Origin: Chitinophagaceae bacterium
GTDB taxonomy: Bacteria > Bacteroidota > Bacteroidia > Chitinophagales > Chitinophagaceae
DNA length: 45,477 nucleotides
NCBI GenBank assembly: GCA_947379895.1
Contig: CANCPA010000010.1
Location: 1-45,477 of the forward strand
Direction of reading: 5' to 3'
In this document: positions 8,527-20,316 of the stretch, piece by piece
How the letters are laid out: every line of letters starts with the position of its first letter
Numbering within the stretch: position 1 is the stretch's first letter
Notes under the pieces: model-generated
Told to the model about the DNA's origin: nothing
Databases searched by the model: none
Seen by the model: the letters and a program-made list of their open reading frames with translations, nothing else
Program-made: the position numbers and the translations under genes

Positions 8527-9567
8527 TTAAACTTCATTTTCCTTCAAAACAACTTCACTTGCCTTCTTAAATTGAAAAATTAAATAAACGAGTATTGCGG
8601 CACTAACCAATCCTAACACGATTGGAAAATGATCGTCTAATGCATCTTTAGGTGGTTTACCTTGCATCGAATAAACATAAAGGAGAGTAACCGCAATTGC
8701 ATTATTAAGAAAATGTGCCAAAATATTTAGCCATAGATTCTTGCTGTAATAAAACAATAAGCCTAAAACAATACCTAAACTTGCCCTTGTAAGAAATCCA
8801 TAATAACTGAAATGGATAGCACTAAAAATAATGCTTGTAAAAAGAATTGCTATCCAAGGATTGCCAAACCAACGTATGAAAAACTGTTGTAAAGTGCCTC
8901 TAAAGAAAGTCTCTTCAACAATTGCAGGTGTAAGTGCAATAATTATCAAAGCAATCAAATAATCTTTTAAATTATTCATTTTAGCAATTGCTAAGACTTG
9001 TTGATTATACGCTTCTTCTGCCTTTTTAAATGACTCTTGAAGATGCTTAGAAATTGGAATTCTTTCATTCAAATCACTCAAAACACCACCCGCTAAAATT
9101 GCCATACATGCAATTACTAATACTAATCCTATCTGTTGAAACGACACTTTGCAGTTAAATCCAATAAAGGAGAATGGCTTTTTTCTAATGATTAATGCAA
9201 ATAATACTGCAGGTAGAAAAAACATTAATATAGTAGATCCTAACTGCATAACTTTCATTGCTGTAACGTTTGCAGGATTGAATAATTCTTTTTCTAGATT
9301 AAACAATTTAACTTGAGGCATCATCAATTTTACGACTAGTAAAGAAAAGAAACTTGCTGCAACAAGCCCTACTCCCACCATGCACAATAATAACCAAAAT
9401 TGTGTCCAATGATTTTCAGTTCTCTCCGTATATAGAAAAGGACTTACTTCTTTTAAAGAATCAGGCTTTTCAGCTTCTGAATTTATATATTCTACAAACA
9501 CTTCTTGCACTTGTTCTTGTTTGGCTTCCAATTCAGGTAATATTTCTTTATTTTCTTGTTCTTGCAT
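8527..9567 (-). CDS. CPBP (Abi/CAAX-like) intramembrane metalloprotease
   Basis: 346 residues. A polar, Glu-rich N-terminal tail (1-50) precedes about eight hydrophobic segments. The family motifs are present: EETFFR (E218, E219, R223), FSAIHF (H252) and HFLNN (H285, N289), which form the metal-binding active site inside the membrane. Family members cleave prenylated or other membrane proteins, or act in bacteriocin self-protection or regulated proteolysis. The substrate here is unknown. The segment between about residues 165 and 200 (SDLNERIPISKHL...) is an extramembrane loop usual for Bacteroidota members. It stands alone with its own terminator. No phage or bacteriocin genes lie beside it, so a housekeeping membrane role is as likely as a defensive one. 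Confidence 0.88.
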   Translation of the reverse strand: MQEQENKEILPELEAKQEQVQEVFVEYINSEAEKPDSLKEVSPFLYTERTENHWTQFWLLLCMVGVGLVAASFFSLLVVKLMMPQVKLFNLEKELFNPANVTAMKVMQLGSTILMFFLPAVLFALIIRKKPFSFIGFNCKVSFQQIGLVLVIACMAILAGGVLSDLNERIPISKHLQESFKKAEEAYNQQVLAIAKMNNLKDYLIALIIIALTPAIVEETFFRGTLQQFFIRWFGNPWIAILFTSIIFSAIHFSYYGFLTRASLGIVLGLLFYYSKNLWLNILAHFLNNAIAVTLLYVYSMQGKPPKDALDDHFPIVLGLVSAAILVYLIFQFKKASEVVLKENEV

Positions 9568-9859
9568 AATATGGGTTGATATAATGACGCACTACTATTT
9601 GATTATATATGAATGATTCTAAAATCACAAAAACTACTTTAAATACTAATCAATCGGAAAAAGACTTCAAACAGTCTTATTTGTGACAACATTTGGTTGA
9701 CTCCAAAAAACAATAAGACTATCACCTTAATTATACTTCTACTCAACAAGTTTAAATTTCAGCTAAGTTATTCTTGCGGACAAATATATAGTAATGAGGA
9801 AACGAATACCTATTTCAACAATATGAAATGGTACATCTTAATCAAAATTCAATCCTTTC
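9568..9859. other. Gap between PolX-like and CPBP genes; nothing recognised
   Basis: AT-rich. No convincing gene, hairpin or consensus promoter was seen. Confidence 0.5.
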
Positions 9860-11533
9860 CTAACGTTTCTTCTTCTGTTGTTCTACAAATAATTCAAACT
9901 CTTGTAGAGAAAAACTACTTAAATTTTGCTTTGCTGTCAGACCTGCTTTTTGTGCAGCTAAAACACCATATTTACAATCTGCAAAACCATCGATGCTATG
10001 TGCATCAGGATTAATTGAGATAAGTATGTTTTTATCCAACGCTTTAGTTATCCATCGCCAATCAATATCTAATCTACGTGGATGCGCATTAAGTTCAATA
10101 ACTACATTGTTTGCAAAACATGCATCAATGATTTTTTGGTGATCTACAGGATAACCATTTCTACTCAATAATAAACGACCTGTCAAATGCCCAAGTATTG
10201 ATGTAAAAGGATTTTCAATGGCTGTCAATAAACGCATCATCGCCTTCTCTTCGCTCATTTTCAGATTTGAGTGTATAGATGCAATAACTACATCGAATTT
10301 ATTTAATATATCTGATTCATAATCGAGGTTGCCATCATTTAAGATATCACTTTCTATGCTTTTAAATATCTTAAAAGGAGTAAACTGCTCATTTAAATAA
10401 TCAATCTGTTCATGTTGTGCCAACACTTTTTCTACTGGAAGACCTTGTGCGTAAAATGCAGTCTTTGAGTGGTCACTAATCACTAAATATTCATATCCCT
10501 TTTCAATTGCAGCCCTAGTCATTTCTTCGAGGGTATTATTTCCATCACTCCATTTACTATGACTATGAATTATGCCCCTGATATCCATTACCTCAATTAC
10601 TTTTGGCAATTCACCTTCCTTTGCTTTACTAATAACTGAAGAGTCCTCTCGAAGAAAGGGAGGTATGAAGTGAACATTATTTGCAGAAAAAATTGCCGCT
10701 TCTGTAGGATAGTTCTTGTTTTTATCTGTGCCAATTTCTCTTTCCCAACTTTCTAAAAATACTGCACTACAACTAGTCTTGAATAGTTGAGTTTGTATAT
10801 TATTTTCCGCTACCGAATAGAATCCAAGTAGTACATTTTCTTGCCCCTTAAAGGAACTATAGTTGCCTTCATCAACAATTAGCTGATAGCCATTACTGGT
10901 AAAAAAAGTTGTTATTTCATTCTTAGTAGTAGTAGTAACCCAATCGAGTGTATCAATTACTTCAAGTTGTCTTTTGAATGTCCCTGTAATATAAAAATGT
11001 GGGTTCTTGAAAAATGACTTCAATTTTGCATCAACATTATAGGCAAAGTTTTCTATCTGTTGATATAAATAACTTCCTTGTGCCCCTAGGTAAAACTGTA
11101 TAGATTCTTTAATATTTTGCTGTGTTTTTTCTCCAAACCCCTTATACAACATCAGTCGATTTTCTTCGCATGCATAGAGTAGTTCACCAATTGTTTCTAT
11201 TGAAAGTTCTTTCCAAATTGTAGCAATTTTTTTTGGTCCAATCCCTTTAATAGATAACATTTCCAATATACCTTTTGGCGTATTAGTAATAAATTCTTCA
11301 AGTAATTGTAGTTTGCCTGTCAAAAGTTGTTCAGAAACTTTTTGAGCAATAGTATCTCCAATACCTCTAATGCTAGCTATTTTTTTGAGTTCCATTTCTG
11401 ATAACTCAGTAGGAAGTTTTTCTATAGTAAAGGCAGCAGTACCATAAGATTTACTCTTAAAACTATTTTCTCCATGAATGTCCATTAACTTTCCTAACAA
11501 TGAAAAATTATCAGCAATTTCAACATTTGTCAT
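9860..11533 (-). CDS. PolX-like protein: helix-hairpin-helix plus PHP phosphoesterase, polymerase site degenerate
   Basis: 557 residues from the ATG at 11533. An ATG 18 nt further upstream lies inside or at the edge of the promoter and is rejected. Order: an N-terminal helical 8-kDa-like domain with HhH motifs (IASIRGIGDTIAQKV and MLSIKGIGPKKIATI); a nucleotidyltransferase-like region around 180-260; and a C-terminal PHP domain from ~320 with HSHSKWSDG, VISDHSKTA, SIESDIL, ASIHSN, HLTGR and NPDAHS, all expected metal ligands. Bacterial PolX proteins are repair gap-filling polymerases with PHP 3'-5' exonuclease activity. Here the usual GSxRR...DxD polymerase signature reads GTFKR...DTLDW, so one catalytic Asp appears replaced. 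The protein may act mainly as a nuclease or phosphoesterase (inference). Confidence 0.85.
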   Translation of the reverse strand: MTNVEIADNFSLLGKLMDIHGENSFKSKSYGTAAFTIEKLPTELSEMELKKIASIRGIGDTIAQKVSEQLLTGKLQLLEEFITNTPKGILEMLSIKGIGPKKIATIWKELSIETIGELLYACEENRLMLYKGFGEKTQQNIKESIQFYLGAQGSYLYQQIENFAYNVDAKLKSFFKNPHFYITGTFKRQLEVIDTLDWVTTTTKNEITTFFTSNGYQLIVDEGNYSSFKGQENVLLGFYSVAENNIQTQLFKTSCSAVFLESWEREIGTDKNKNYPTEAAIFSANNVHFIPPFLREDSSVISKAKEGELPKVIEVMDIRGIIHSHSKWSDGNNTLEEMTRAAIEKGYEYLVISDHSKTAFYAQGLPVEKVLAQHEQIDYLNEQFTPFKIFKSIESDILNDGNLDYESDILNKFDVVIASIHSNLKMSEEKAMMRLLTAIENPFTSILGHLTGRLLLSRNGYPVDHQKIIDACFANNVVIELNAHPRRLDIDWRWITKALDKNILISINPDAHSIDGFADCKYGVLAAQKAGLTAKQNLSSFSLQEFELFVEQQKKKR

Positions 11534-11548
11534 AATGCCCGTTTTGCG

Positions 11549-11579
11549 CAAACTTATTGATAGAATGATTTTATTAAAA
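11549..11579 (-). promoter_or_regulatory. Promoter of the PolX-like gene
   Basis: On the minus strand, TTTT (11579-11576), exactly 19 nt, then TAAGTTTG (11556-11549), a perfect -7 element of the Bacteroidota type. Transcription would start near 11543-11545, about 10 nt before the chosen ATG and downstream of the alternative ATG at 11551. Confidence 0.6.
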
Positions 11580-12013
11580 GATAAACTTTTATAAAAATGG
11601 GAAAAAATATGTAGTACGGTTCAATTGTATAATTTGAGTAAACAAAACAGCTTCCATTATTTAATTTAAAAAAGTTAATATAATTATTTATTAGTAATAA
11701 CGATTATTCACACCAATAATGAATTTTATTGATAGGACAAATTGGGGGAATCTATTTATAAATTAGAAACTAAATCGTCACAAAAGAACCATTTGTCTAA
11801 TCAACTCACTATAAATGAAAAGATTAAAAAAACTATTAAATCGAATGTGAAACATCAGATTATAATTTCAATAAATATAAAGCTAAATTTAAAACAATAA
11901 ACTTCTGACAATTAAAAGCAGCGTTTATTGGTGAGTCTAATTAATATAAGTGATTGTAATAAATTGAATCTACTAAAATTAGTCTTAACATCTAGTGATG
12001 TTTCAATAACTAT
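11580..12013. other. AT-rich intergenic stretch before MITE; no gene
   Basis: No open frame of note. A pair of weakly complementary ends, near 11804 (CTCACTATAAATG) and 11935 (TTTATTGGTGAG), hints at a further, badly decayed member of the CTCACC element family. Confidence 0.4.
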
Positions 12014-12227
12014 CTCACCTCACACAACGATTAATAAAGGATATTAAGTCTAATTTATATTCTTCAACACAAAGACACAAATACTCAAAGTAGCTCAAAG
12101 AAAAAATGAAGTATTGATACTTATGAAGTGCTTTAAAGAACTTAGTGCCTTTGCGACTTAGTTTCTTTGTGGCAATAGAAATAAAAAAAGACAAAAAACA
12201 TTTGATTCAATCAAAGCGTAAAGTGAG
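12014..12227. mobile_element. 215-bp MITE, CTCACC family, copy 1
   Basis: Left end CTCACCTCACACA, right end AGCGTAAAGTGAG, flanked on both sides by TAACTAT (12007-12013 and 12228-12234), a perfect 7-bp duplication. The body is about 93 percent identical by eye to 25839-26053 and in the same orientation. It contains the CACAAAGACAC...TTTCTTTGTGG foldback seen in many Bacteroidota intergenic repeats. It has no coding capacity. Confidence 0.75.
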
Positions 12228-12234
12228 TAACTAT

Positions 12235-12705
12235 TTAAAACAATTCTCAGAAGCAAATTGCATAATTTTTCAAAGCAATTTTCAACATTTAATTTTATGA
12301 TTCAATCAACTTTTTAACTTTTTAATTTTATTTATTGAATTTACTCTTTACATTTGCCATAAATGTGTAAAAAATACACATTACATTTTGCTAAATGAAA
12401 AATTATACATATTGCTTGAATTGAATCATTTGATAAGTAACGATTGTGTTTTCTTTTACATGGTAAAAATAAATTAGTAAAGAAGTTGACAAATTATAAT
12501 TGCTGTTATGAACCTATTAATTAATGCATTAACTAATTACTATTAATTATCCTTTTGCTAAATAAAATTTATAATGAATTATAACTCTAATAAGCACAAC
12601 TTAAAATTTCGATGGCATAGTCGATATCTAACAATACAAAGCATAGTATTAAATGCTAAAAATTTTCTTTCAAATTCTTCCTTACTCAATAATAATACAC
12701 TCAAA
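12235..12705. other. Leader region of the giant adhesin; no gene or clear promoter
   Basis: Very AT-rich. An in-frame ATG at 12574 extends the adhesin frame by 44 residues, but those residues do not look like a signal peptide, so this part is treated as untranslated leader. I could not find a convincing TTTG-N19-TAnnTTTG pair. Confidence 0.4.
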
Positions 12706-15700
12706 ATGAAAAATTTAACACGTTCGATTTGTGCCACTATAGCAATGGTGCTATTACTATCTTCTTATTCTACACAACTTTTTGCAAATGGTGCATCAAA
12801 TGGAAATGCGGGCGTCATTCTAACCATAAACGGTGGATCAAAAACAATATACAAGGTATATGATGGAGGATGGGGAAGCGACGGAGGCACTAGTTGGTAT
12901 AATATTCAAGGTGCGACAACTTTTAGTGGCACTAACCTAGGCAATGTAAATACGTTGGCATTAAACGGAATGGCTATTGTAGGATGGACAGATAATGCAG
13001 ATTTTGTAGCCGGTGAAATCCAATATAAAATATGGTTAAACGGAACTTCTGAGCCAGGTTCTATTACTGGAACTTTTGATGTGGGTGGTTATGGTAGTGG
13101 TTGTTCAGTTCAAAACGTTCAATCTTCTAGTTCCAATAATAGAATGGTGGGTATAGACAACCAAAATGTAAATTTACTGAGTGGTCTTGCACCGGGTGTT
13201 TACAATATAAAAATTTACCCTTATGGTCAAATGCGATACAATTGTGGCTCTTACAATCAAGTAAATAATGCTGCCGTAACAGCAACATTCACAGTAAATC
13301 CTACTGTTACATTTAATGTAAATGGAGGTACAGGTTCCATGTCAACTCAATATGTCACTTATAATACAGCAACTGCATTAACAACTAACTCATTATCTAT
13401 TTCAGGAGGAAGTTTTTATGGTTGGAATACGGCAGCAAATGGTTCGGGTACTGCTTATGCCAATTCTGCAAACATTACTACCACTAGTAATCAAACATTA
13501 TATGCACAATGGTTGCCCACAATAACTGTGACAGTAGGTTCTTATACCTATAATGGTAGTGCACAAGGTCCGAGTGCTGTAACAGGCAATACAGGTGCAG
13601 GAACAGTAACTTGGAGTTATGTAGGAACTAGTGGAACAACATATGGCCCTAGTTCAACAAAACCAACTAATGCAGGAACATATACAGCCACTGCGAGTGT
13701 TACTGCGGGTGGTAACTTTATGGCAGCCACTTCAAGTGCCACAGCTTTCAGTATTGGCAAAGTAGCTTTGACAATTACTGCGGGCAACCAAACGGTATGT
13801 TATGGAACTGCAGCTGCTACTGTAACTAGTGCAGGTAGTTATACGCCCACAGGTTTTGTAAATAGTGAGACCGCTGCTGTAATTGGAGGTTCTGCTACCT
13901 ACAGCACTACCTATACTGCTTCTACTGCCGGAGGCACAACAGGTGTAACAATTACCCCGATTACAGGCAGCCTAACTGCCACTAACTATTCATTTAGTGC
14001 TGCAACTGGCACAATTACTATCAATGCTTTGCCGGCAATTTCCACTAGTCCCTCAGATCAGTCTGTAAGCGCAGGTGCAGGAACAGCAACATTTACAGTG
14101 ACTGCTACAGGTGCAGGATTAACCTATCAATGGCAGGAAAATACAGGTGGCGGCTTTGCCAACATAACTAATGGAGGTATTTATAGCGGTGCCACAACTG
14201 CCACCCTAACACTTACTAATCCTGCAAGTGGTTTGAATGGATATACTTATCGTTGTGTAGTTAGCGGTACATGTACACCTTCGGTCAATTCGAATTCGGC
14301 TACCTTAACTGTCACTTCAAATACAATTACAACTGGAACAATTGGTGGCGGAACAACTACTTATTGTGCGGGTACAACTAGCGTAAACGTACCATTCACC
14401 TATAGCCCTTCGGGTAATTTTCCTAGTGGTGGTTCTTGTACATTTACTGCTCAATTATCAGATGCAAGTGGAGGATGGAGTTCACCGGTAACTCTACAAA
14501 GTGTGGTATCTACGGCGAGTAGTCCTCAATCAATTTCTGTAACAATTCCTAGTGGAACTTCCACAGGAACAGGCTATAAAATCAGAGTGATGAGTAATTC
14601 CCCTGCTGTAACCGGTGCAGACAATGGAACAGCTTTGACCATCAATGCACTTCCTTCAGCTCCTACAGCCTCACCACAAAGTTTTTGCAGTGGCGCAAGT
14701 CCAACTGTTGCCAACTTAGTCGCAACAGGAAGTAGTATATTATGGTATACAGCATCAAGCGGAGGAAGTTCTTTATCGACAGGTACAGCCTTGAGTACGT
14801 CAAATTATTATGCAAGTCAAACAGTAAGTGGCTGTGAAAGTGGACGCACAGCTGCTGTTGCTATCACTGTTGATGCAGCTACTGTAGCAGGTTCGGCTGT
14901 AGCAACCACTTCTGCAATATGTACCGGAGGAACCACAACTGTCAATTTATCTGGAAATACAGGTAGCACTATTCAATGGCAACAATCTAGCGATAATTCA
15001 AGTTGGTCAACGGTAAGCGGTGGATCAGGAGGTACTACAAGTAGCTATACTACAGCCGCATTATCGTATGGATTATACTACCGGGCACAAGTAACTAATG
15101 GAATTTGTGCAGCTGCAAACACAAGTGGTGTATTAGTTTCAATTAATGAAAGCAATGATGCATCTAGCATCTACTCATCTAGTTGGACAAATGGTCAGAA
15201 TGACAATACAACTGGATTTGGTGCATGGGCATTAACATCGGCAGGATTAGGAGGTTTTTATTCGAGTGGTTCTTCAGGGGTAAACAATGGAGGAAGTCGT
15301 TCTTGGGGATTATATGCAGGTGGAACAGGAACAGGTAATAGGGCAAGTGCTGTGAGAACGGTTTCGTTGAGTACAGGCAACTCACTCTCTATCTCAATGG
15401 CTAATAGCTTTGTAACCACTTCTGATACAATTGGTTTCGCCTTACAAAATGCAAGTGGGCAAAATTTAATGCAGTTTTACTTCTTGGGCGGTGCTGCAAA
15501 CTATTCAATTGCAGATAATGCAGGGGCAGCTATTTCAACAGGGATTGGATACACTACAGCAGGAATGGACATTACAATTGCCTATACGGCAAGTAATACC
15601 TACACCATAAATGTTACGCCAAAGAGTGGCTCTCTGACAACACTAAGCAGTAGGACATTCTCTACTTGTGCGGGTGGTCAAGTACCTGCACAAATACGCT

Positions 15701-18700
15701 TGTTTACAACAGGAGCAGGAGGAAGTGGTTATGACTTATTCTTTAATAGCCTTTCTTTAAATAATCCTGTAATTTATACACATCCTACTACAACACCACA
15801 GGCTTATGGAGTAGGCGGATCCGCATCTGCATTAACAGTTGCGGTGAGTGGTTCAGTATGGGGCTATCAATGGTATAGTAACACGAGCAGTTCTAATAGT
15901 GGCGGGACCCTGATTGGTGGTGCAACTTCTGCTAGTTATACACCCTCTACAGCATCATCAGGAACTTTATATTATTATTGTGTGGTTACAGGAACATGTG
16001 CTTCTACTACAAGCAATGTTTCAGGGGCAGTTACCGTTACTCCTGCACCAATTATCACTAGTTTCTCCACTGCGAATAATAATGGAACCACCACATCAGG
16101 TTATGTTGGCACAACAGTGACAATTACAGGCTCTAACCTTGGTACAGCAACTGCTTTGACTGTGGGAGGAACAAGTGTATTTTCAAATATTGTTACAAAC
16201 AATGCAACTACAATCACCTTTACTACTATTTTAGGTTTAAATGGAACAATTACAGTAACAAATTCAAATGGCACTGGAACTAGCAGTAGTAGCTATGCCG
16301 ACCTTGGTTATATTTCAATATCAAATGGCAATTGGAGTTCCACTTCTACTTGGTTAAATAGTCTATTGCCTACCACTTATGCGGCGGTTACAATCAATAA
16401 CAATGTAACACTTGACCTTAGTACTGATACCGTTTCTTCGCTAACTATTAATTCAGGTAAAACATTTACCGCAAGTGATGGTTCTGCACGTACATTATAC
16501 ATAAATAGCAATACAGCAGGTAATGTAACAACACTGACAAATAATGGTACTTGGGCAAATGGCAGCGGTGGAAGTACTGTTGAGTTTATCGGCAAACCGA
16601 CTGTTACAGGCGATGCAATTCATGTAGTTGTAGGTGGCTCAAACGGTATCATCTTTAATAACGTTATCATCAGTAAATCGACAGGTAGTACTTACAATTT
16701 GGGTGTAAACTTCGGTTCATCAGGAACTTCTTTAGGCAGTGGCGGTAAGCTTACTATTGGGGCAGGTGGTTATGTATCTTCAAGCATTCCAAGTAACTTC
16801 TATACTGTAAATGGTAATAGCACCTTACAATTCAGTAATACGGGTGGATATGCAGTAACTGCTTCAGATTTGACTTGGCCAAGTTCAAATAGTCCTAGTG
16901 CTATTAATATAACTGCAGGAACAGTTGCGCTCAATTATACAAGAACTGCTACAGGTAGCCTAATTATTTCTGGTGGAGGATTAACATTAGGAGCTCCCTT
17001 GATTGTAAATGGAAGTTTCACACAGTCGGCCGGAACCTTTACGGCAAGTACTTATGGAGTGACAATGGGTGGTACAGGAACTATTTCTGTTACAAGTGGC
17101 AATAATTTTTACGACTTGACTATAAATGGAACAGTAACAGCAAGCACAGCTTTTACAGCTACACATTCCTTGACTATTGGCTCTGGAAATTCATTAATTG
17201 ATGGAGGAAATACCATTACTGTTTCAGGTGCAAGCGTTGTAAATAATGGTACACATTCTGGTGCAGGCGAAATTAAATTGACTGCTAGTGCTGATGTGAC
17301 GATAACTGGAACTGGTACTTTCCAAAACTTAGAAAATGCCTTAACTTCTGCGAATCTGATAGCAGGTTCTAACTTTAACATTGCAGGTAGCTTTACTAAT
17401 ACAAGTGGTGGGGTACGAGGTTTAAATCACTTAATTACGTTTACTGGTACTGGCACTTTAACAAATAACAGTACCATGTTTGGAGAATATTCAAGTGATA
17501 CACTCAGTTTGGCATTCAACGGCACAACAACATTAGCCGGCTCTACAGGGTATATTGATGCAAAAAACTATACAATTGGTACATCAGGCACTTTGATTTG
17601 TGGTACTATTGGCTTAAACTCAAATTCTTCAAGCCCTGCTAAAAGTGTAATCATTATTAATGGAACATTGAAAACCGCTAACAGTAATGGCTTATGGGAT
17701 GGTAGCACAAACAATACTTCAATCAGATATTCTGGTGGAAATATTCAAACTATCACATTGGGTGGGGCATCTACCATAGTTTACAATGCTTCGGGTGCAC
17801 AAACAATCAGTAAGGCAAGTGGTATTTTCAATGCCGCCTATTACAATTTAACATGTAGTAACACTAGTTACAAGGCGTTGCAATCGGATTTAACAATTGG
17901 AGGCACATTGAATTTGACAAGTGCTTCAGATTACTTATCAATTAATGGATATACACTTACCTTAAATGGTGCAGTTTCAGGAAGTGGTTCTATTGCAGGT
18001 TCATCTACCTCAGGATTGATTATTGGAGGTACAGCAGGAACTATCAACTTTACTGCAGCAAATGATACGCTCAAAACCTTTACGCTTAGTAGTGGTTCAA
18101 GTGCAACCCTAGGTTCACAGCTAAATATTGTTGCAGGAACTACACCAGGAACTGTTACAATTGGAAGTGGTGCAACTTTAACAACAGGTGGCTATTTAAC
18201 CTTATTATCTGATATTAATGGAACTGCAAGAGTGGATCAAGTTCTTGGTACAGTTTCAGGAAACGTTACAGCACAACGCTTTGTGACTGCAAAATCAGTA
18301 CGAAAATATAGTTTCTTAGGTAGTCCAGTCAGTTCAACTTTCCGTAATGGATGGCAACAACAAATTTACATTACCGGTGCAGGAACAGGAGGTGTAGTTT
18401 GCGGTGCAACAGGCGGTAATGGAGGAGTTACAGACAAATACAATAGCAATGGTTTTGATGCTACTCAAAATAGTGCGGCAAGTATATTCACATACAATGC
18501 AACATTGGTTAATGGAAGTCGATGGATTGGTATATCAAATACAGAATCTACTACTCAGATACCTGGTGTTGGATATCGAGTAAATGTTAGGGGCAATAGA
18601 AATAGTGGAACTGCAACCTGTGATAATCAACTTAATAGCACCTCTCCTTCTGCTCCAGAAGCAGTAACATTAATTGCTACAGGTACATTGGCTACAGGTA

Positions 18701-20004
18701 ATATATTAGTTTCATTGAATGATACTGCAGGTCAGAAATATACTTTAGTGGCCAATCCATATCCAAGTCAGATTAGCTATTCTGCTTTTCAGGCTTCTAA
18801 TTCTGGTATCAATAATAAAATGTGGACATTTAGTCCTTTCGGAAATGGTAATTATACCACTTACAATTCTGGGGTTATTGCAAATGGTGCAACAGGATAT
18901 GACAACACACATGGAGATTATATTGCAGTTGGTCAAGCATTCTTTGTTGAGGCTAATAAAAATGGTTCTGTAACATTCCAAGAATCTCAAAAAATAAGTA
19001 GTGCCATTCCTAATACACAATATTTTGGCACATTGAATAATAGTTTGATTAGGGTTGGACTAACATCAACTTCTAGTACTTTATTGGACGAAGTGGTTAT
19101 TCGCTTTAATCCTAACGGATCAAAAGCCTATACCCCTACTTTGGATGCAACTTCATTTAGTGCAGCTAGTCAGTCCCTTGCAATTGTAAAGGGTGATAGT
19201 CATTTGGCAATTGCAACACTTTCAAGAAACTTAAATGCAGACACCATACAATTAAATGTAGCAAGTTCAACTAAAGGAACATTCAGATTATTATTCAGCG
19301 ATTTTGAAGGGATTGATACGGCAACCTCTATAACCCTTAGAGATAATTATTTAAATACTACACAAGATATCAGAGCTACTAATAAATATGATTTCAATGT
19401 TACAGCCGACACTGCAAGTATTGGTACGAATCGCTTTAATGTATTAATAGCTAAGACTCCCAATATATTACCTGTAACTTTTACTAGTATAAATGCCTCT
19501 TTGAGTACTAAAGGAGTTGATATTGCTTGGAGAGTAGCTACTGAAGATGGCATTTCAAATTATAAAGTTGAACGCAGTATTGACGGCCATTCATTTACAG
19601 AAATCTCTACGGTAAAGGCAATTGGAGCAAATAATTATTCGATAGAAGATGTTAGTACTTTATTAAATACAACTTACTATCGTATCAAAGCAATTGGCGT
19701 TGATGGCATAATAGTTTATAGTAATGTAGTAGCAGTTACATTATCAAATGTCAATAATCAATATTCAATTTACCCTAACCCTGTTCAAGATAAATTGAAT
19801 ATTACATTTAACAATACAAACAATACAAGCTATAAATTGAGAGTATTGACTATTACAGGTATTGAAGTTATTTCAAAAACAGATGTTAGCGCAAACGGCA
19901 ATACTTTATCATTACCTGTAAATAAATTAGCTGCAGGGGTCTATTCTCTTGAGTTGACGGATGCATTAGGAAACAAACAAATGAAGAAATTTGTAAAGGA
20001 ATAG
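12706..20004 (+). CDS. Giant T9SS-secreted mosaic adhesin (type A sorting tail)
   Basis: 2432 residues starting at [20 protein letters not shown], a clean signal peptide; the ATG at 12574 would bury it. Approximate order of domains: ~200-270 an InlB/Listeria-Bacteroides repeat ([14 protein letters not shown] ... TLYAQW); ~270-445 MBG-like ([22 protein letters not shown]); ~445-800 Ig-like domains ([29 protein letters not shown]); ~820-1020 an unrecognised beta domain; ~1030-1115 Ig-like; ~1115-1200 IPT/TIG (PIITSFS...ITGSNLG); ~1200-1840 low-complexity beta-helix-like repeats rich in Thr/Ser/Gly; ~1840-2250 a T9SS-associated region; ~2250-2346 FN3-like ([20 protein letters not shown]); 2352-2432 type A CTD ([13 protein letters not shown]). 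The likely role is surface attachment or biofilm formation (inference). A strong terminator follows, so the next PKD gene is probably separately transcribed. Confidence 0.88.
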   Translation: MKNLTRSICATIAMVLLLSSYSTQLFANGASNGNAGVILTINGGSKTIYKVYDGGWGSDGGTSWYNIQGATTFSGTNLGNVNTLALNGMAIVGWTDNADFVAGEIQYKIWLNGTSEPGSITGTFDVGGYGSGCSVQNVQSSSSNNRMVGIDNQNVNLLSGLAPGVYNIKIYPYGQMRYNCGSYNQVNNAAVTATFTVNPTVTFNVNGGTGSMSTQYVTYNTATALTTNSLSISGGSFYGWNTAANGSGTAYANSANITTTSNQTLYAQWLPTITVTVGSYTYNGSAQGPSAVTGNTGAGTVTWSYVGTSGTTYGPSSTKPTNAGTYTATASVTAGGNFMAATSSATAFSIGKVALTITAGNQTVCYGTAAATVTSAGSYTPTGFVNSETAAVIGGSATYSTTYTASTAGGTTGVTITPITGSLTATNYSFSAATGTITINALPAISTSPSDQSVSAGAGTATFTVTATGAGLTYQWQENTGGGFANITNGGIYSGATTATLTLTNPASGLNGYTYRCVVSGTCTPSVNSNSATLTVTSNTITTGTIGGGTTTYCAGTTSVNVPFTYSPSGNFPSGGSCTFTAQLSDASGGWSSPVTLQSVVSTASSPQSISVTIPSGTSTGTGYKIRVMSNSPAVTGADNGTALTINALPSAPTASPQSFCSGASPTVANLVATGSSILWYTASSGGSSLSTGTALSTSNYYASQTVSGCESGRTAAVAITVDAATVAGSAVATTSAICTGGTTTVNLSGNTGSTIQWQQSSDNSSWSTVSGGSGGTTSSYTTAALSYGLYYRAQVTNGICAAANTSGVLVSINESNDASSIYSSSWTNGQNDNTTGFGAWALTSAGLGGFYSSGSSGVNNGGSRSWGLYAGGTGTGNRASAVRTVSLSTGNSLSISMANSFVTTSDTIGFALQNASGQNLMQFYFLGGAANYSIADNAGAAISTGIGYTTAGMDITIAYTASNTYTINVTPKSGSLTTLSSRTFSTCAGGQVPAQIRLFTTGAGGSGYDLFFNSLSLNNPVIYTHPTTTPQAYGVGGSASALTVAVSGSVWGYQWYSNTSSSNSGGTLIGGATSASYTPSTASSGTLYYYCVVTGTCASTTSNVSGAVTVTPAPIITSFSTANNNGTTTSGYVGTTVTITGSNLGTATALTVGGTSVFSNIVTNNATTITFTTILGLNGTITVTNSNGTGTSSSSYADLGYISISNGNWSSTSTWLNSLLPTTYAAVTINNNVTLDLSTDTVSSLTINSGKTFTASDGSARTLYINSNTAGNVTTLTNNGTWANGSGGSTVEFIGKPTVTGDAIHVVVGGSNGIIFNNVIISKSTGSTYNLGVNFGSSGTSLGSGGKLTIGAGGYVSSSIPSNFYTVNGNSTLQFSNTGGYAVTASDLTWPSSNSPSAINITAGTVALNYTRTATGSLIISGGGLTLGAPLIVNGSFTQSAGTFTASTYGVTMGGTGTISVTSGNNFYDLTINGTVTASTAFTATHSLTIGSGNSLIDGGNTITVSGASVVNNGTHSGAGEIKLTASADVTITGTGTFQNLENALTSANLIAGSNFNIAGSFTNTSGGVRGLNHLITFTGTGTLTNNSTMFGEYSSDTLSLAFNGTTTLAGSTGYIDAKNYTIGTSGTLICGTIGLNSNSSSPAKSVIIINGTLKTANSNGLWDGSTNNTSIRYSGGNIQTITLGGASTIVYNASGAQTISKASGIFNAAYYNLTCSNTSYKALQSDLTIGGTLNLTSASDYLSINGYTLTLNGAVSGSGSIAGSSTSGLIIGGTAGTINFTAANDTLKTFTLSSGSSATLGSQLNIVAGTTPGTVTIGSGATLTTGGYLTLLSDINGTARVDQVLGTVSGNVTAQRFVTAKSVRKYSFLGSPVSSTFRNGWQQQIYITGAGTGGVVCGATGGNGGVTDKYNSNGFDATQNSAASIFTYNATLVNGSRWIGISNTESTTQIPGVGYRVNVRGNRNSGTATCDNQLNSTSPSAPEAVTLIATGTLATGNILVSLNDTAGQKYTLVANPYPSQISYSAFQASNSGINNKMWTFSPFGNGNYTTYNSGVIANGATGYDNTHGDYIAVGQAFFVEANKNGSVTFQESQKISSAIPNTQYFGTLNNSLIRVGLTSTSSTLLDEVVIRFNPNGSKAYTPTLDATSFSAASQSLAIVKGDSHLAIATLSRNLNADTIQLNVASSTKGTFRLLFSDFEGIDTATSITLRDNYLNTTQDIRATNKYDFNVTADTASIGTNRFNVLIAKTPNILPVTFTSINASLSTKGVDIAWRVATEDGISNYKVERSIDGHSFTEISTVKAIGANNYSIEDVSTLLNTTYYRIKAIGVDGIIVYSNVVAVTLSNVNNQYSIYPNPVQDKLNITFNNTNNTSYKLRVLTITGIEVISKTDVSANGNTLSLPVNKLAAGVYSLELTDALGNKQMKKFVKE

Positions 20005-20028
20005 CATTTTTTAAATTGCTTATTTGAC

Positions 20029-20072
20029 AAACCGCTTTGAGACTAGTAAGTTTCAAAGCGGTTTTGTTTTGG
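20029..20072 (+). terminator. Terminator after the giant adhesin
   Basis: AAACCGCTTTGA (20029-20040) pairs with TCAAAGCGGTTT (20053-20064), followed by TTGTTTTG. It lies 25 nt after the stop codon. The rest of the ~310-bp gap to the next gene shows no clear element. Confidence 0.85.
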
Positions 20073-20316
20073 GTAATAGTTACCTACTCAATTTTAAATA
20101 TCACTTTCAGTGATTATTTTAATTTGAGTATACTTTCGCAAAATCAAAGCAACTAAAACCGGCAAAGTCATCTAATTCTTGTAGTACAATCGACGATTTT
20201 TAGGCAATATGATAGTTTCCTCTATTTCCTTAAACATAAAATACATAGCTTAGTGGTCAGGTATGTTACAGGCCGTTGAATTTGTAGAATTGGATTAACA
20301 ATTATTACCCTTAATT

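Noticed and set aside
8527-9567. CPBP protease as part of an anti-phage or bacteriocin immunity locus.
   Set aside because: No bacteriocin, Abi partner or other defence gene is next to it, and it has its own terminator.
11804-11935. Possible fourth CTCACC element (ends CTCACTATAAATG and TTTATTGGTGAG, flanks TCTAATCA/TCTAATTA).
   Set aside because: End similarity is short, the flank register is off by one compared with the other copies, and the interior does not match. Too weak to call.
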